A stretch of DNA of 5,498 nt, from positions 1 through 5,498 of the forward strand of contig JAOAES010000070.1 in the NCBI GenBank assembly GCA_026416655.1. Reading direction: 5' to 3'. Every line of letters starts with the position of its first letter. The first letter of the stretch is position 1. The stretch is from Fimbriimonadales bacterium (lineage in GTDB: Bacteria; Armatimonadota; Fimbriimonadia; Fimbriimonadales; GBS-DC). The notes beneath the pieces are model-generated. The model saw only the letters and a program-made list of their open reading frames with translations, was not told where the DNA came from and did not search any database. A program made the translations under genes and the position numbers. Positions 1 to 5,486 of the stretch are shown piece after piece.

Positions 1-2
1 TA

Positions 3-137
3 AGTGCTTCCCGCGAAGAATCATACAGCACGGTACGACGGCGTCCCCGCCGTCGTGTTCTCGGCTCTGGATAGTGCGCAGGCGCGACGGCGGGGACGCC
101 GTCGTACCGTGCGATGTGATTTCTAACAGGAAGCACT
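3..137. repeat. Near-palindromic intergenic element with nested hairpins
   Basis: A perfect 28-bp inverted repeat has arms at 28-55 and 85-112 around a 29-nt centre. A further 9-bp inverted match (3-11 with 129-137) encloses it, and the segments between are partly complementary, so the whole 135 bp can fold as one long interrupted hairpin. Each inner arm is itself a hairpin: 35-42 pairs with 49-56 around a 6-nt loop, and 85-91 pairs with 98-104. It contains no gene and no transposase is nearby. This architecture fits a REP/BIME-like or miniature inverted-repeat element. It could also end transcription of a gene to the left of the window, although no T-run follows the core. Seen directly: the pairing. 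Inferred: that it is a dispersed repeat. Confidence 0.8.
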
Positions 138-142
138 CATCA

Positions 143-172
143 TTCAAGATTATCGCCCCGTGCGCCGATAAT
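143..172 (+). promoter_or_regulatory. Weak putative promoter of the plus-strand gene
   Basis: A GATAAT box at 167-172 matches five of six -10 consensus bases. TTCAAG at 143-148 matches three of six -35 bases, with an 18-bp spacer. Transcription would begin near 179, only about 5 nt before the ATG at 184, so the message would be almost leaderless. This agrees with the lack of a Shine-Dalgarno sequence there. The match is weak and could be chance. Confidence 0.3.
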
Positions 173-183
173 TCCGATACACG

Positions 184-1974
184 ATGAGTCCGAGTTGGAA
201 ATGGGCGCGGGTGGGCGTCTGCCCGATGACCGCGACGGGGCGAATCACCAGTGGGGTAATCCCCCTGAACGCGCGCTTGTTCGAGGCATTTGCGTGTTAT
301 CGTCTGGCGCATGCGGGGTTCCTGCTGGACTGGCTCCTGCCTGCAGAGTTGCCCGCGCGTTTGCCCCATCTGAGTATCCTCATTACGATAGGGCATGGGG
401 CGTTCGGCGATGCGACGCGCCTTGCGCTGAACCAGTTTCTGGAGAGCGGGGGCGTCTGGGTTGCGATTGGCAGCCCCTGCGACGCGCCTGATTTGCTCGG
501 TGTGGAGCCTCAGCAGCATCCCGACGGCGCGCGGGTGAGCCTGAGCGAAGGGTATGCCTGCGCCGAACGTGACGCCCCGCTCTTTTTGCGCGACTGGGAG
601 CTGCTGCACGGCTTCGGGGGGACAGCCGTGTCTGTTCAAGAGGGCACGGACATCTGGGCGCGCTGGCTGGATCCGCATGGGCGCGATAGGGGGCTGCCCG
701 CTTTGACGCATCGGTCGGTCGGCGCAGGGCACGCGATTCTCTACGCCGTGCACGTGGGTGAGACGATGGCGCGTATCCAAATGGGACGCCCCGTGAGCGA
801 GCCGCGCCTGCTCCCGCCCGACGCATCCCCCGATGAGGAGCCTACTCTGCACAGCGAGGACGCCTCGCGACTGGACTGGTATCTGGACCGCGTGCCCTGC
901 GGCGATAAATCGCTCTGTTTTGCGAAACCCGTCGCAGACCTGTGGGCAGAGAGCCTGATTCGCGCGATTCTCTGGGCAGGTCAACAGCGCGGCGAGGTTG
1001 TGCCGATGTTCTGGTACTACCCTGCATTCGCACCCGCCGCAAGTGTGCTGAGCATCGCTTCAGAGCCGGAACACGCCGAGTACGAAAGCCCGCTCAATCA
1101 CCTGCTCACACTTACAGGGGTGCGCGCGGTGTGGTGCCTCAGTGAAGCGATTCACAACCCGAACTTCTATCGCGATCTGGCGAAGCGCGACCATGAGATA
1201 GGCATACGGTTTCAACCAGACCCCGACCATTTTTGTCGCACGAGTACGCTGCAGGGGCAGGTGGATAATCTCCGTCGGTTCACGGGGGTGCGCGCGATTA
1301 CAGCGACTCAAGTCGCCGACCTCGCGTGGCGCGGCTGTCAAGAGTTCTATCATTACGCCGAGAACGCGCAGATTCTCAGCGACCTCAGTCGGGGCGGGTA
1401 TCATCCGCAGGCGAGCGGGTTCGCCTTCGGCAGCGCGCACCCGTTCCGCGCCTATAACCCGCAACGCCCCAGCGAACCTTACGCCGTGTTCACGGTTCCA
1501 CTAATCGCCTATCGCGCGATTGAGTGGGTCAGTGCGCCGCAGGCGAACCTCTTGCTGGAACAGACCGTGAAGGCGCACGGGGTGTATCACATTACGGTCA
1601 GTCCCGCTGTGTTGTCGTCGCAGGCGCAGGCGGACGCGCTGATGCGCCTGCTGGGACGCTCGCGCCATCTTGGGGCGGAGTGGCGCACGGCGCAGGAACT
1701 GGTCCACTGGCTCGGCGCGCGCCTCAATATTCGCTACAAACTCAGCAGCGTGCCAGGGCAGATGGAGCTGGGGTTGCTCTCGATGAGTCCGCTCCACCGA
1801 TTGGGGTTGTTGCTGTTCACGCCGCTCAGGGGCTGGGCGAACATCAGCGGGCAACCGCACGAGTTAACTCCCGCTGAATACTACGGCTATCCTTGCCTGA
1901 CGCTGGAGACCGACCTCATCGAGAAAGCCGTGCGCGAGATACGGCTGTTCGAGAAGGCTTCGGAAGCAGCGTAG
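184..1974 (+). CDS. Amidotransferase-like / degenerate polysaccharide deacetylase-fold protein
   Basis: The 596-aa product has no signal peptide or membrane segment and is probably cytoplasmic. Residues about 20-195 resemble the Rossmann-like glutamine-amidotransferase or beta-galactosidase-trimerisation fold: 'LLDWLLPAELP', then 'ILITIGHGAFGD', a helix, 'FLESGGVWVAIG', and a closing 'GAGHAILYAVHVGE'. Residues about 275-510 follow the NodB polysaccharide deacetylase layout: a hydrophobic strand ending in an acidic cluster (SEPEH, 293-297), 'GVRAVWCL', HEIG (337-340), a 'RFTGVRA' helix-strand and a C-terminal 'YHITVSPA' strand. The normal metal-binding motifs are not intact: the TFDDG-type motif is SIASEPE, and the H-S/T-x-x-H motif after HEIG is missing, so classical deacetylase activity is unlikely. 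Residues 515-590 form a separate strand-rich tail. An in-frame stop at 169-171 limits the N-terminus. ATG 184 has no Shine-Dalgarno sequence; GTG 211 and ATG 226 are alternative starts. It converges with the downstream minus-strand genes. The coding call is firm, the folds are probable, and the function is unknown. Confidence 0.88.
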   Translation: MSPSWKWARVGVCPMTATGRITSGVIPLNARLFEAFACYRLAHAGFLLDWLLPAELPARLPHLSILITIGHGAFGDATRLALNQFLESGGVWVAIGSPCDAPDLLGVEPQQHPDGARVSLSEGYACAERDAPLFLRDWELLHGFGGTAVSVQEGTDIWARWLDPHGRDRGLPALTHRSVGAGHAILYAVHVGETMARIQMGRPVSEPRLLPPDASPDEEPTLHSEDASRLDWYLDRVPCGDKSLCFAKPVADLWAESLIRAILWAGQQRGEVVPMFWYYPAFAPAASVLSIASEPEHAEYESPLNHLLTLTGVRAVWCLSEAIHNPNFYRDLAKRDHEIGIRFQPDPDHFCRTSTLQGQVDNLRRFTGVRAITATQVADLAWRGCQEFYHYAENAQILSDLSRGGYHPQASGFAFGSAHPFRAYNPQRPSEPYAVFTVPLIAYRAIEWVSAPQANLLLEQTVKAHGVYHITVSPAVLSSQAQADALMRLLGRSRHLGAEWRTAQELVHWLGARLNIRYKLSSVPGQMELGLLSMSPLHRLGLLLFTPLRGWANISGQPHELTPAEYYGYPCLTLETDLIEKAVREIRLFEKASEAA

Positions 1975-1982
1975 CGGATTAG

Positions 1983-2010
1983 CCTCCCTTCTCCCGAGGG
2001 AGAAGGGAGG
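1983..2010. terminator. Hairpin between convergent genes
   Basis: A perfect 12-bp stem (1983-1994 with 1999-2010) and a 4-nt loop (1995-1998) lie 8 bp past the stop of the plus-strand gene and 15 bp past the stop of the minus-strand gene. The position suits a shared bidirectional terminator. Neither strand has a T-run after the stem, so it is not a standard intrinsic terminator. The CCTCCCTTCTCC-type arm also resembles dispersed intergenic palindromes found in many GC-rich genomes. Confidence 0.6.
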
Positions 2011-2025
2011 AAGGACTATAAGCGC

Positions 2026-3462
2026 TTAGCAACCTTCCCCGAAGCTGAACAGCACCATCAGCAGGTCGCCATCATCGACCCTGCCGTCGCCGTTCACATC
2101 GGTTATGAGGTTGGAGCCGCTCTGCCCGAAGGCGAACAGCACGGCGAGCAGGTCCGCGTCGTCCACGCAGCCGTCCCCGTTGATGTCCACGCTGGGCGCG
2201 TATTTAACGACCACGAGTCGCCGCTCGATTTCGTACTGGTACTGATCCCGCACGGGTCGCTCACCCGCGATGACTAGCGCGCCGTCCGGCTCCGCGAACA
2301 GCTCCTGAATGAACGCCTGCGTGTTGTATCGCCAGAGGAGCTGCCCGCCGTCGCCGATGCGCCCCAGCAGGGTCTGGGTTGCTACAAACCGCTGTCCCGA
2401 TGCGTTGATGCGCAGAAGCCCCGAAAGCAGCCGCGACGGCGGGATGTCCAGCAGCACATCCTCCTGTAGCACGCCGTTTGTGGAAAAGCGTAGCAGACGC
2501 AGGATTTCGGTCTCAAACGGCTCGTCGCGCCACAGCACCGTGCGCACCAGCAGGTTAGCGCGCCCCTGCGGATCCACAGCGAGGCTCTCAGGCAGGTCGG
2601 TTTGCAGCTGGTAGTCGTAGCGATAGCCCCAGCGTAGCGGGTGAGCACCATAATGCAGCAGCACCACATCGTCGCTTGTGAAGCTGCCCTCCGAGACGAT
2701 GGCGATATAAACGCCGCTCCACCAGTCGTCTATTGGCGCGATGGCGACCGGGATATCGAAACCGCGCGCCGGACCCGAGTAGCGGTCAACAAATTCGCTG
2801 GGGAAAAGGATGCGCGCGTCTACCAGGTTGGTAGTCGATGCAGAAGTTCCGCCCACGAAGCTCCTCCCGTTCAGCGAGTACGGGGCGTAGCTGACGCCCC
2901 ACGGACGGAACGGGAAGGTTCCGTAGCCCCACAGCTCCTCCGTGTCGTACACAATCAGCTGGCTTTCGCCGGAAACGCTGATCAGTTCAGCGTAAAGCCA
3001 GAGCGTGTCCTGATAGCCGAATCGGAGGGGTCGCAGGTGTCCTCCCAGCGCGTTGACGCGGGTCAGCACGCTCTGCAGTTGTCCGGTCTGCGAGACGCGA
3101 TGGACTTGTGCCTGCAGGTAGCCGTCGGCGTCGGTGAAGCGTCCCAGCAGCAGAAGTTCATTCCCGTTCACGCTCACGACTCCGTCGACGAAGGCGTCAT
3201 CGAAGCCCGCGCCGTCGGTCTGATACACCCACGCCGCGGTGCCGTTGGGCATCAGGCGGATTGCCAGCGCGTCGTCGCCGTTCAGCTCGGTCTGAACAGA
3301 GCCGAGCAACAGCCAACCGCCATTGTGCAAGCGCACGACGCGCTCGATTTGCGCCTGTCGGTCTCCCGGCGGATCGAACTCATAACGCCATACTGCGCGC
3401 AGCTGCGCCGTAGCGAGTGCGAACACCGTTATAGTCAGGCTCAAAGCGAAAATTGGTCGCAT
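2026..3462 (-). CDS. Exported beta-propeller-like protein with C-terminal dockerin-like domain
   Basis: This 478-aa protein starts with a Sec-type signal peptide (MRPIFALSLTITVFALATA, cleavage probably after A19). Residues about 25-420 hold repeated blade-like units: hydrophobic 'GGWLLLGSV', 'NELLLLGRF', 'GALVIAGE' strands alternate with 'xxGxxxWxY' turns (NGTAAWVY at 73-80, GGQLLWRY at 372-379), as in PQQ/SBBP-like beta-propellers. No catalytic site is visible. Two Ca-binding dockerin loops end the protein: D426-x-N428-x-D430-G-x-x-D434-x-x-D437 and D455-x-N457-x-D459-G-x-x-D463-x-x-D466, each followed by a DLLxVLFxFG helix. The only cysteines are C432 and the last residue C478. ATG 3462 is preceded by a perfect AGGAGGT 8 nt away that overlaps the stop of the upstream gene, so the two are coupled. 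The dockerin-like loops may mediate attachment or simply cap the protein; no cohesin is visible. The role of the propeller is unknown. Confidence 0.9.
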   Translation of the reverse strand: MRPIFALSLTITVFALATAQLRAVWRYEFDPPGDRQAQIERVVRLHNGGWLLLGSVQTELNGDDALAIRLMPNGTAAWVYQTDGAGFDDAFVDGVVSVNGNELLLLGRFTDADGYLQAQVHRVSQTGQLQSVLTRVNALGGHLRPLRFGYQDTLWLYAELISVSGESQLIVYDTEELWGYGTFPFRPWGVSYAPYSLNGRSFVGGTSASTTNLVDARILFPSEFVDRYSGPARGFDIPVAIAPIDDWWSGVYIAIVSEGSFTSDDVVLLHYGAHPLRWGYRYDYQLQTDLPESLAVDPQGRANLLVRTVLWRDEPFETEILRLLRFSTNGVLQEDVLLDIPPSRLLSGLLRINASGQRFVATQTLLGRIGDGGQLLWRYNTQAFIQELFAEPDGALVIAGERPVRDQYQYEIERRLVVVKYAPSVDINGDGCVDDADLLAVLFAFGQSGSNLITDVNGDGRVDDGDLLMVLFSFGEGC

Positions 3463-3470
3463 TTCGGCTC

Positions 3471-3477
3471 ACCTCCT
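3471..3477 (-). promoter_or_regulatory. Shine-Dalgarno site overlapping upstream stop codon
   Basis: The minus strand reads AGGAGGT here, 8 nt before the ATG at 3462. Its first two bases are the last two of the TAG stop of the upstream gene (3478-3476), so a terminating ribosome sits on the next initiation site. This fixes the start of the dockerin-like gene and implies translational coupling. Confidence 0.85.
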
Positions 3478-4324
3478 ATTGTGGCGCGAACAGCGGCAGG
3501 TAGCCGCAGGCGTCGGTATGCGCCGCGCTGGGGATACCCTGCGCGTTATACAGGGTGAATGGGTCTTGCAGTGGGTCGGTCTGGTTCGGCGCGAGGCGTC
3601 GCCCCAGACGGCGTGGCTGCACCCTGCCATCCAGATACAGGAAGTGCATGCCCGTTCGGTGGATCCACACCGACTGGCGCGGCAGACGCACCTCGCCGCG
3701 GGGGTAGTGGTCGGCGGGGTTCTCGCATGGACGGAAGAAGCAGTCCTTACCCGCCTGGTCAGGGCGGTCGCAGCGCAGCAGCGGGTTCACGGGCGCAAAG
3801 CCAATCAGATGCTCGCGCCCCAAGCCTTCCCAGATGACGGGCAGCGTCGTGAAATCCTCAATCGATGCGAGTCGGTATCGGTGCAGATAGCCGTTATAGG
3901 TGTAGCTCACGGGGAAGGGTGAGCGCACACGCTGGCTGTAGTCCACGCCCGGTTGCTTCACAGGGAGTGTTGCGGAGCAGGAGAGCCGCGTCGGGCGATA
4001 CCGGTAGTAGACGCTGCCCAGATACGGCTCCAGCGAGTTTACCCAGACCCACGCCTCGCGCGGCGCGCCGCTCTGCCAGTCGCGCGGGACGGGAGCAAGC
4101 TCGTTCCATCGCCACGCTTGCGTGGGCGCAGGGCGCTCATAAGCCATCGGGAAGACATCGTCATAGTCGTTCAGGTACATCGCGATTGCGATTCCGAAGC
4201 GTGCGAGGTTCTGAGCGCAAGTCTTCTCAGCAGGGTCGAAGTTATCCGCGACAGCGCGTAGCAGCAGCGTTGCGCCGAGCGCAACGGCAACACAAAGTCC
4301 AAGAGAGGCTAATCTCCTTTGCAT
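3476..4324 (-). CDS. Membrane-anchored H-X9-DG (DUF1559-like) protein
   Basis: The 282-aa product has one N-terminal hydrophobic segment (about residues 7-25) that acts as an uncleaved anchor or signal, followed by an exported domain. Two marks of the DUF1559 / 'prepilin-type processing-associated H-X9-DG' group are visible: 'C-x-x-NLxxxGxAxxMYxxDYDDVFP' at 36-59, and an exact H-X9-DG motif with H222 and D232-G233 ('FLYLDGRVQ'). The usual type III prepilin leader (GFTLIE) is absent, so it is not a standard pseudopilin. Six cysteines lie outside the membrane segment (36, 116, 185, 195, 200, 273), which could form disulfides. ATG 4324 has GGAGG at 4331-4335, 6 nt upstream. It follows the hydrolase gene by 35 bp and is 13 bp ahead of the dockerin-like gene. 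Members of this group accompany extracellular structures, but their biochemical role is unknown. Confidence 0.88.
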   Translation of the reverse strand: MQRRLASLGLCVAVALGATLLLRAVADNFDPAEKTCAQNLARFGIAIAMYLNDYDDVFPMAYERPAPTQAWRWNELAPVPRDWQSGAPREAWVWVNSLEPYLGSVYYRYRPTRLSCSATLPVKQPGVDYSQRVRSPFPVSYTYNGYLHRYRLASIEDFTTLPVIWEGLGREHLIGFAPVNPLLRCDRPDQAGKDCFFRPCENPADHYPRGEVRLPRQSVWIHRTGMHFLYLDGRVQPRRLGRRLAPNQTDPLQDPFTLYNAQGIPSAAHTDACGYLPLFAPQ

Positions 4325-4327
4325 GGT

Positions 4328-4359
4328 GCGCCTCCGGCGTAATTATAGCCCAAAGGCGC
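4328..4359 (-). promoter_or_regulatory. Inverted repeat that could mask the ribosome binding site
   Basis: A 6-bp inverted repeat (GCGCCT at 4328-4333 and AGGCGC at 4354-4359) flanks the TATAAT box in the 35-bp gap after the hydrolase gene. In a read-through transcript the 3' arm covers part of the GGAGG at 4331-4335. A transcript starting near 4335 would lack the 5' arm. The repeat is short, with a 20-nt loop, so the structure is tentative. Confidence 0.3.
4342..4347 (-). promoter_or_regulatory. TATAAT -10 box before the H-X9-DG gene
   Basis: The minus strand has an exact TATAAT 17 nt before the ATG at 4324. Transcription would begin at about 4335, giving a very short leader that begins at the Shine-Dalgarno sequence. 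No good -35 box lies 16-18 bp upstream (CGTATT is there), so promoter strength is uncertain. It would let the last two genes be expressed apart from the tatA operon. Confidence 0.45.
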
Positions 4360-5001
4360 TTACAAATACGGATTTGTCGCCCGCTCGATGCCGACAGTGG
4401 TGTCGGGTCCGTGCCCGGGGTGGAGAATCGTGTCGTCGGGCAGGGCTAAGACGCGCGTGTGCAGGTGTTCACGCAGGATGTTGGGGTCCGCGTGCGGGAT
4501 GTCGGTGCGCCCGACGCTGCCGGCGAAAATCGCGTCCCCACAAAAAAGGCGCATCGGCTGCGTGTTTTTCAGCAGGAAGCCGATGTGGTCAGGCGCGTGC
4601 CCACGCAGGGCAAGCACCTCAAAGTGCAACGCGCCCACAGCGAACTGCTCGCCTTCGCGCAGGAATCGGTCGGGTTCAGGCACGGGTTCCGTCGGCGGCA
4701 GACTCAGGTAAACGGGATGTTCGTGGGCGAACTGCGCCCAGAGTTCCCACTCCTCCTGCGAGATCCAGAAGGGCGCGTTGGTATGTTGCTTCAGGGCGCG
4801 CACGCCCACCACATGGTCAAAATGCCCATGCGTGGCTAAGAGGGCGACGACGGGGGGATTCCCCAGCGCGTGCAGGCGTTCGATAATGCGTTCCGGCTCC
4901 AGCCCGGGGTCAATCACGACAGTTTCGCGCGTTGCTGCGCACTGCACGATGTAGCAGTTCGCCTGCAAAATGCCCAGCGGGAGTTTTTCGATATGCACCA
5001 T
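4360..5001 (-). CDS. Glyoxalase II-like metallo-beta-lactamase-fold hydrolase
   Basis: The 213-aa product is a cytoplasmic MBL-fold hydrolase of the GloB/YcbL type (COG0491). All dinuclear metal ligands are visible: H58-x-H60-x-D62-H63 in 'THGHFDHV', H135 in 'RGHAPDHIGF', D156 in 'CGDAIF' and H197 in 'HPGHGP'. The 'GSVGRTD' stretch after D156 is typical of the glyoxalase II-like branch. The length matches short single-domain members that lack the C-terminal glutathione-binding domain of classical GloB, so the thioester substrate is undetermined. ATG at 5001-4999 overlaps the secG stop as TGATG, and no Shine-Dalgarno sequence precedes it, so coupling sets the start; a TTG at 5004, one codon upstream, is less likely. 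It is the third gene of the tatA-secG operon. A hydrolase here has no obvious export role. Confidence 0.93.
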   Translation of the reverse strand: MVHIEKLPLGILQANCYIVQCAATRETVVIDPGLEPERIIERLHALGNPPVVALLATHGHFDHVVGVRALKQHTNAPFWISQEEWELWAQFAHEHPVYLSLPPTEPVPEPDRFLREGEQFAVGALHFEVLALRGHAPDHIGFLLKNTQPMRLFCGDAIFAGSVGRTDIPHADPNILREHLHTRVLALPDDTILHPGHGPDTTVGIERATNPYL

Positions 5002-5231
5002 CAAGGCATGTAGGTGACGACGGCGGTCAAGATAAACATCGTAACGGCTAAAATCAGCGTCAGGCGCGACAGGTTGTCCTCAAAACCCGGTTTCGCCCTG
5101 CCGAACATGCTGTCCGCTGCCCCCGGGCTAAAAATTCCTTCGGAACGGGAGGTCTGAATCGCCACCAGCCCGATGAACAGCACCATGATAACCATGTCCA
5201 CCCAAGTCAGTATGATTTTCAGGATCTCCAT
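5001..5231 (-). CDS. secG: Preprotein translocase subunit SecG
   Basis: The 76-aa protein has the SecG layout: a first membrane helix (about 5-26), a short cytoplasmic loop with 'AIQTSRSEGIFSPGAADSMF' (24-43) equivalent to the family LLQxxKxxG...FGG region, and a second helix (about 55-74) introduced by 'LSRLTLILA'. SecG binds SecY in the SecYEG channel and helps SecA-driven export across the inner membrane. Length is normal for compact SecG proteins. ATG 5231 lies inside the end of tatA (13-bp overlap) and has GAGGAG at 5237-5242, 5 nt upstream; its TGA shares one base with the next start. Sequence identity to any named homologue was not measured, but the topology, loop pattern and size agree. 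Confidence 0.9.
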   Translation of the reverse strand: MEILKIILTWVDMVIMVLFIGLVAIQTSRSEGIFSPGAADSMFGRAKPGFEDNLSRLTLILAVTMFILTAVVTYMP

Positions 5232-5449
5232 TGTCGCTCCTCGTCGTAGGGGTCGATGTTCTGGATGCGCTCGCGGATTTCTTCGACAGGCTCTTCGAGC
5301 GAGCGCGTGACTTCCTCCCCTGCTTTTTTGAATTCGCGCATGGCTTGCCCGACGGAGCGCGCTATCTCCGGCAGCTTGCGCGGACCGAAGATGAGCAGCG
5401 CAATCACGAACAAGACCATGATTTCGGTGAATCCGATGCTTCCGAACAT
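5219..5449 (-). CDS. tatA: Twin-arginine translocase subunit TatA/TatE family
   Basis: The 76-aa product has the TatA plan: a short N-terminus with a polar E9, a membrane helix (about 7-21), the hinge 'FGPRKLP' (21-27), an amphipathic helix 'EIARSVGQAMREFKKA' (28-43) and a charged acidic tail. TatA oligomers form the pathway for folded proteins with twin-arginine signals, together with TatC and often TatB. The start 'IGFTE..VLFVIAL' is also TatB-like, so it may serve both roles, as in Gram-positive-type minimal Tat systems; tatC is not in the window. ATG 5449 has GGAGGG at 5456-5461, 6 nt upstream, behind a small hairpin and a TATAAT box. It is the first gene of the operon and its end overlaps secG by 13 bp. 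Confidence 0.95.
   Translation of the reverse strand: MFGSIGFTEIMVLFVIALLIFGPRKLPEIARSVGQAMREFKKAGEEVTRSLEEPVEEIRERIQNIDPYDEERQWRS
5237..5242 (-). promoter_or_regulatory. Shine-Dalgarno site of secG inside tatA
   Basis: The minus strand reads GAGGAG 5 nt before the secG ATG at 5231. It lies within the Asp-Glu-Glu-Arg codons near the tatA end, so the coding sequence and ribosome site share bases. It supports ATG 5231 as the secG start. Confidence 0.8.
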
Positions 5450-5459
5450 AGATTTCCCT

Positions 5460-5473
5460 CCGCCTGAAGGCGG
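5460..5473 (-). promoter_or_regulatory. Leader hairpin at the tatA ribosome binding site
   Basis: A palindrome (CCGCC, four-base loop, GGCGG) lies in the tatA leader. With transcription starting near 5474, the message would begin almost exactly at this stem. Its last two bases are the first two of the GGAGGG Shine-Dalgarno sequence (5461-5456). It may stabilise the 5' end or tune initiation; the effect is inferred. Confidence 0.45.
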
Positions 5474-5480
5474 CGCGTCT

Positions 5481-5486
5481 ATTATA
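5481..5486 (-). promoter_or_regulatory. TATAAT -10 box of the tatA-secG operon
   Basis: The minus strand has an exact TATAAT 31 nt before the tatA ATG, placing transcription start near 5474. The -35 box would fall at about 5504, outside the window, so the promoter cannot be fully judged. Confidence 0.6.

Noticed and set aside
28..112. CRISPR repeat or riboswitch reading of the inverted repeat
   Set aside because: There are only two copies in opposite orientation, no spacer series and no cas gene. The perfect long stem lacks the internal loops and junctions of known riboswitches.
383..826. A 147-codon minus-strand open frame inside the first gene
   Set aside because: It has a very Arg-rich, Ala/Ser/Pro-rich translation typical of an antisense shadow in high-GC coding sequence, with no ribosome site of note.
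2641..3558. A 305-codon plus-strand open frame opposite the dockerin-like gene
   Set aside because: It lies antisense to a gene with a signal peptide, good ribosome site and recognisable domain. Its translation has no domain pattern and is rich in Arg, Ala, Val and Gln, as expected for an antisense frame in GC-rich DNA.
3476..4324. Type IV pilin or type II secretion pseudopilin
   Set aside because: The N-terminus lacks the GFTLIE-type leader-peptidase motif with the required Glu at position 5, so only the DUF1559/H-X9-DG resemblance is supported.
3865..4449. A 194-codon plus-strand open frame across the H-X9-DG gene start
   Set aside because: The product is dominated by Arg, Ser and Ala with no fold-like pattern, and it runs through the start, promoter box and ribosome site of the well-supported minus-strand gene.
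4323..4886. A 187-codon plus-strand open frame opposite the metal hydrolase
   Set aside because: It is antisense to a gene with a complete set of metal ligands, and its Arg/Ala/Cys-rich translation is low in hydrophobic core patterns.
5002..5004. TTG as the start codon of the metal hydrolase
   Set aside because: The next codon is an ATG that overlaps the secG stop as TGATG, a classic coupling junction. A TTG start adds only one residue and has no Shine-Dalgarno sequence.
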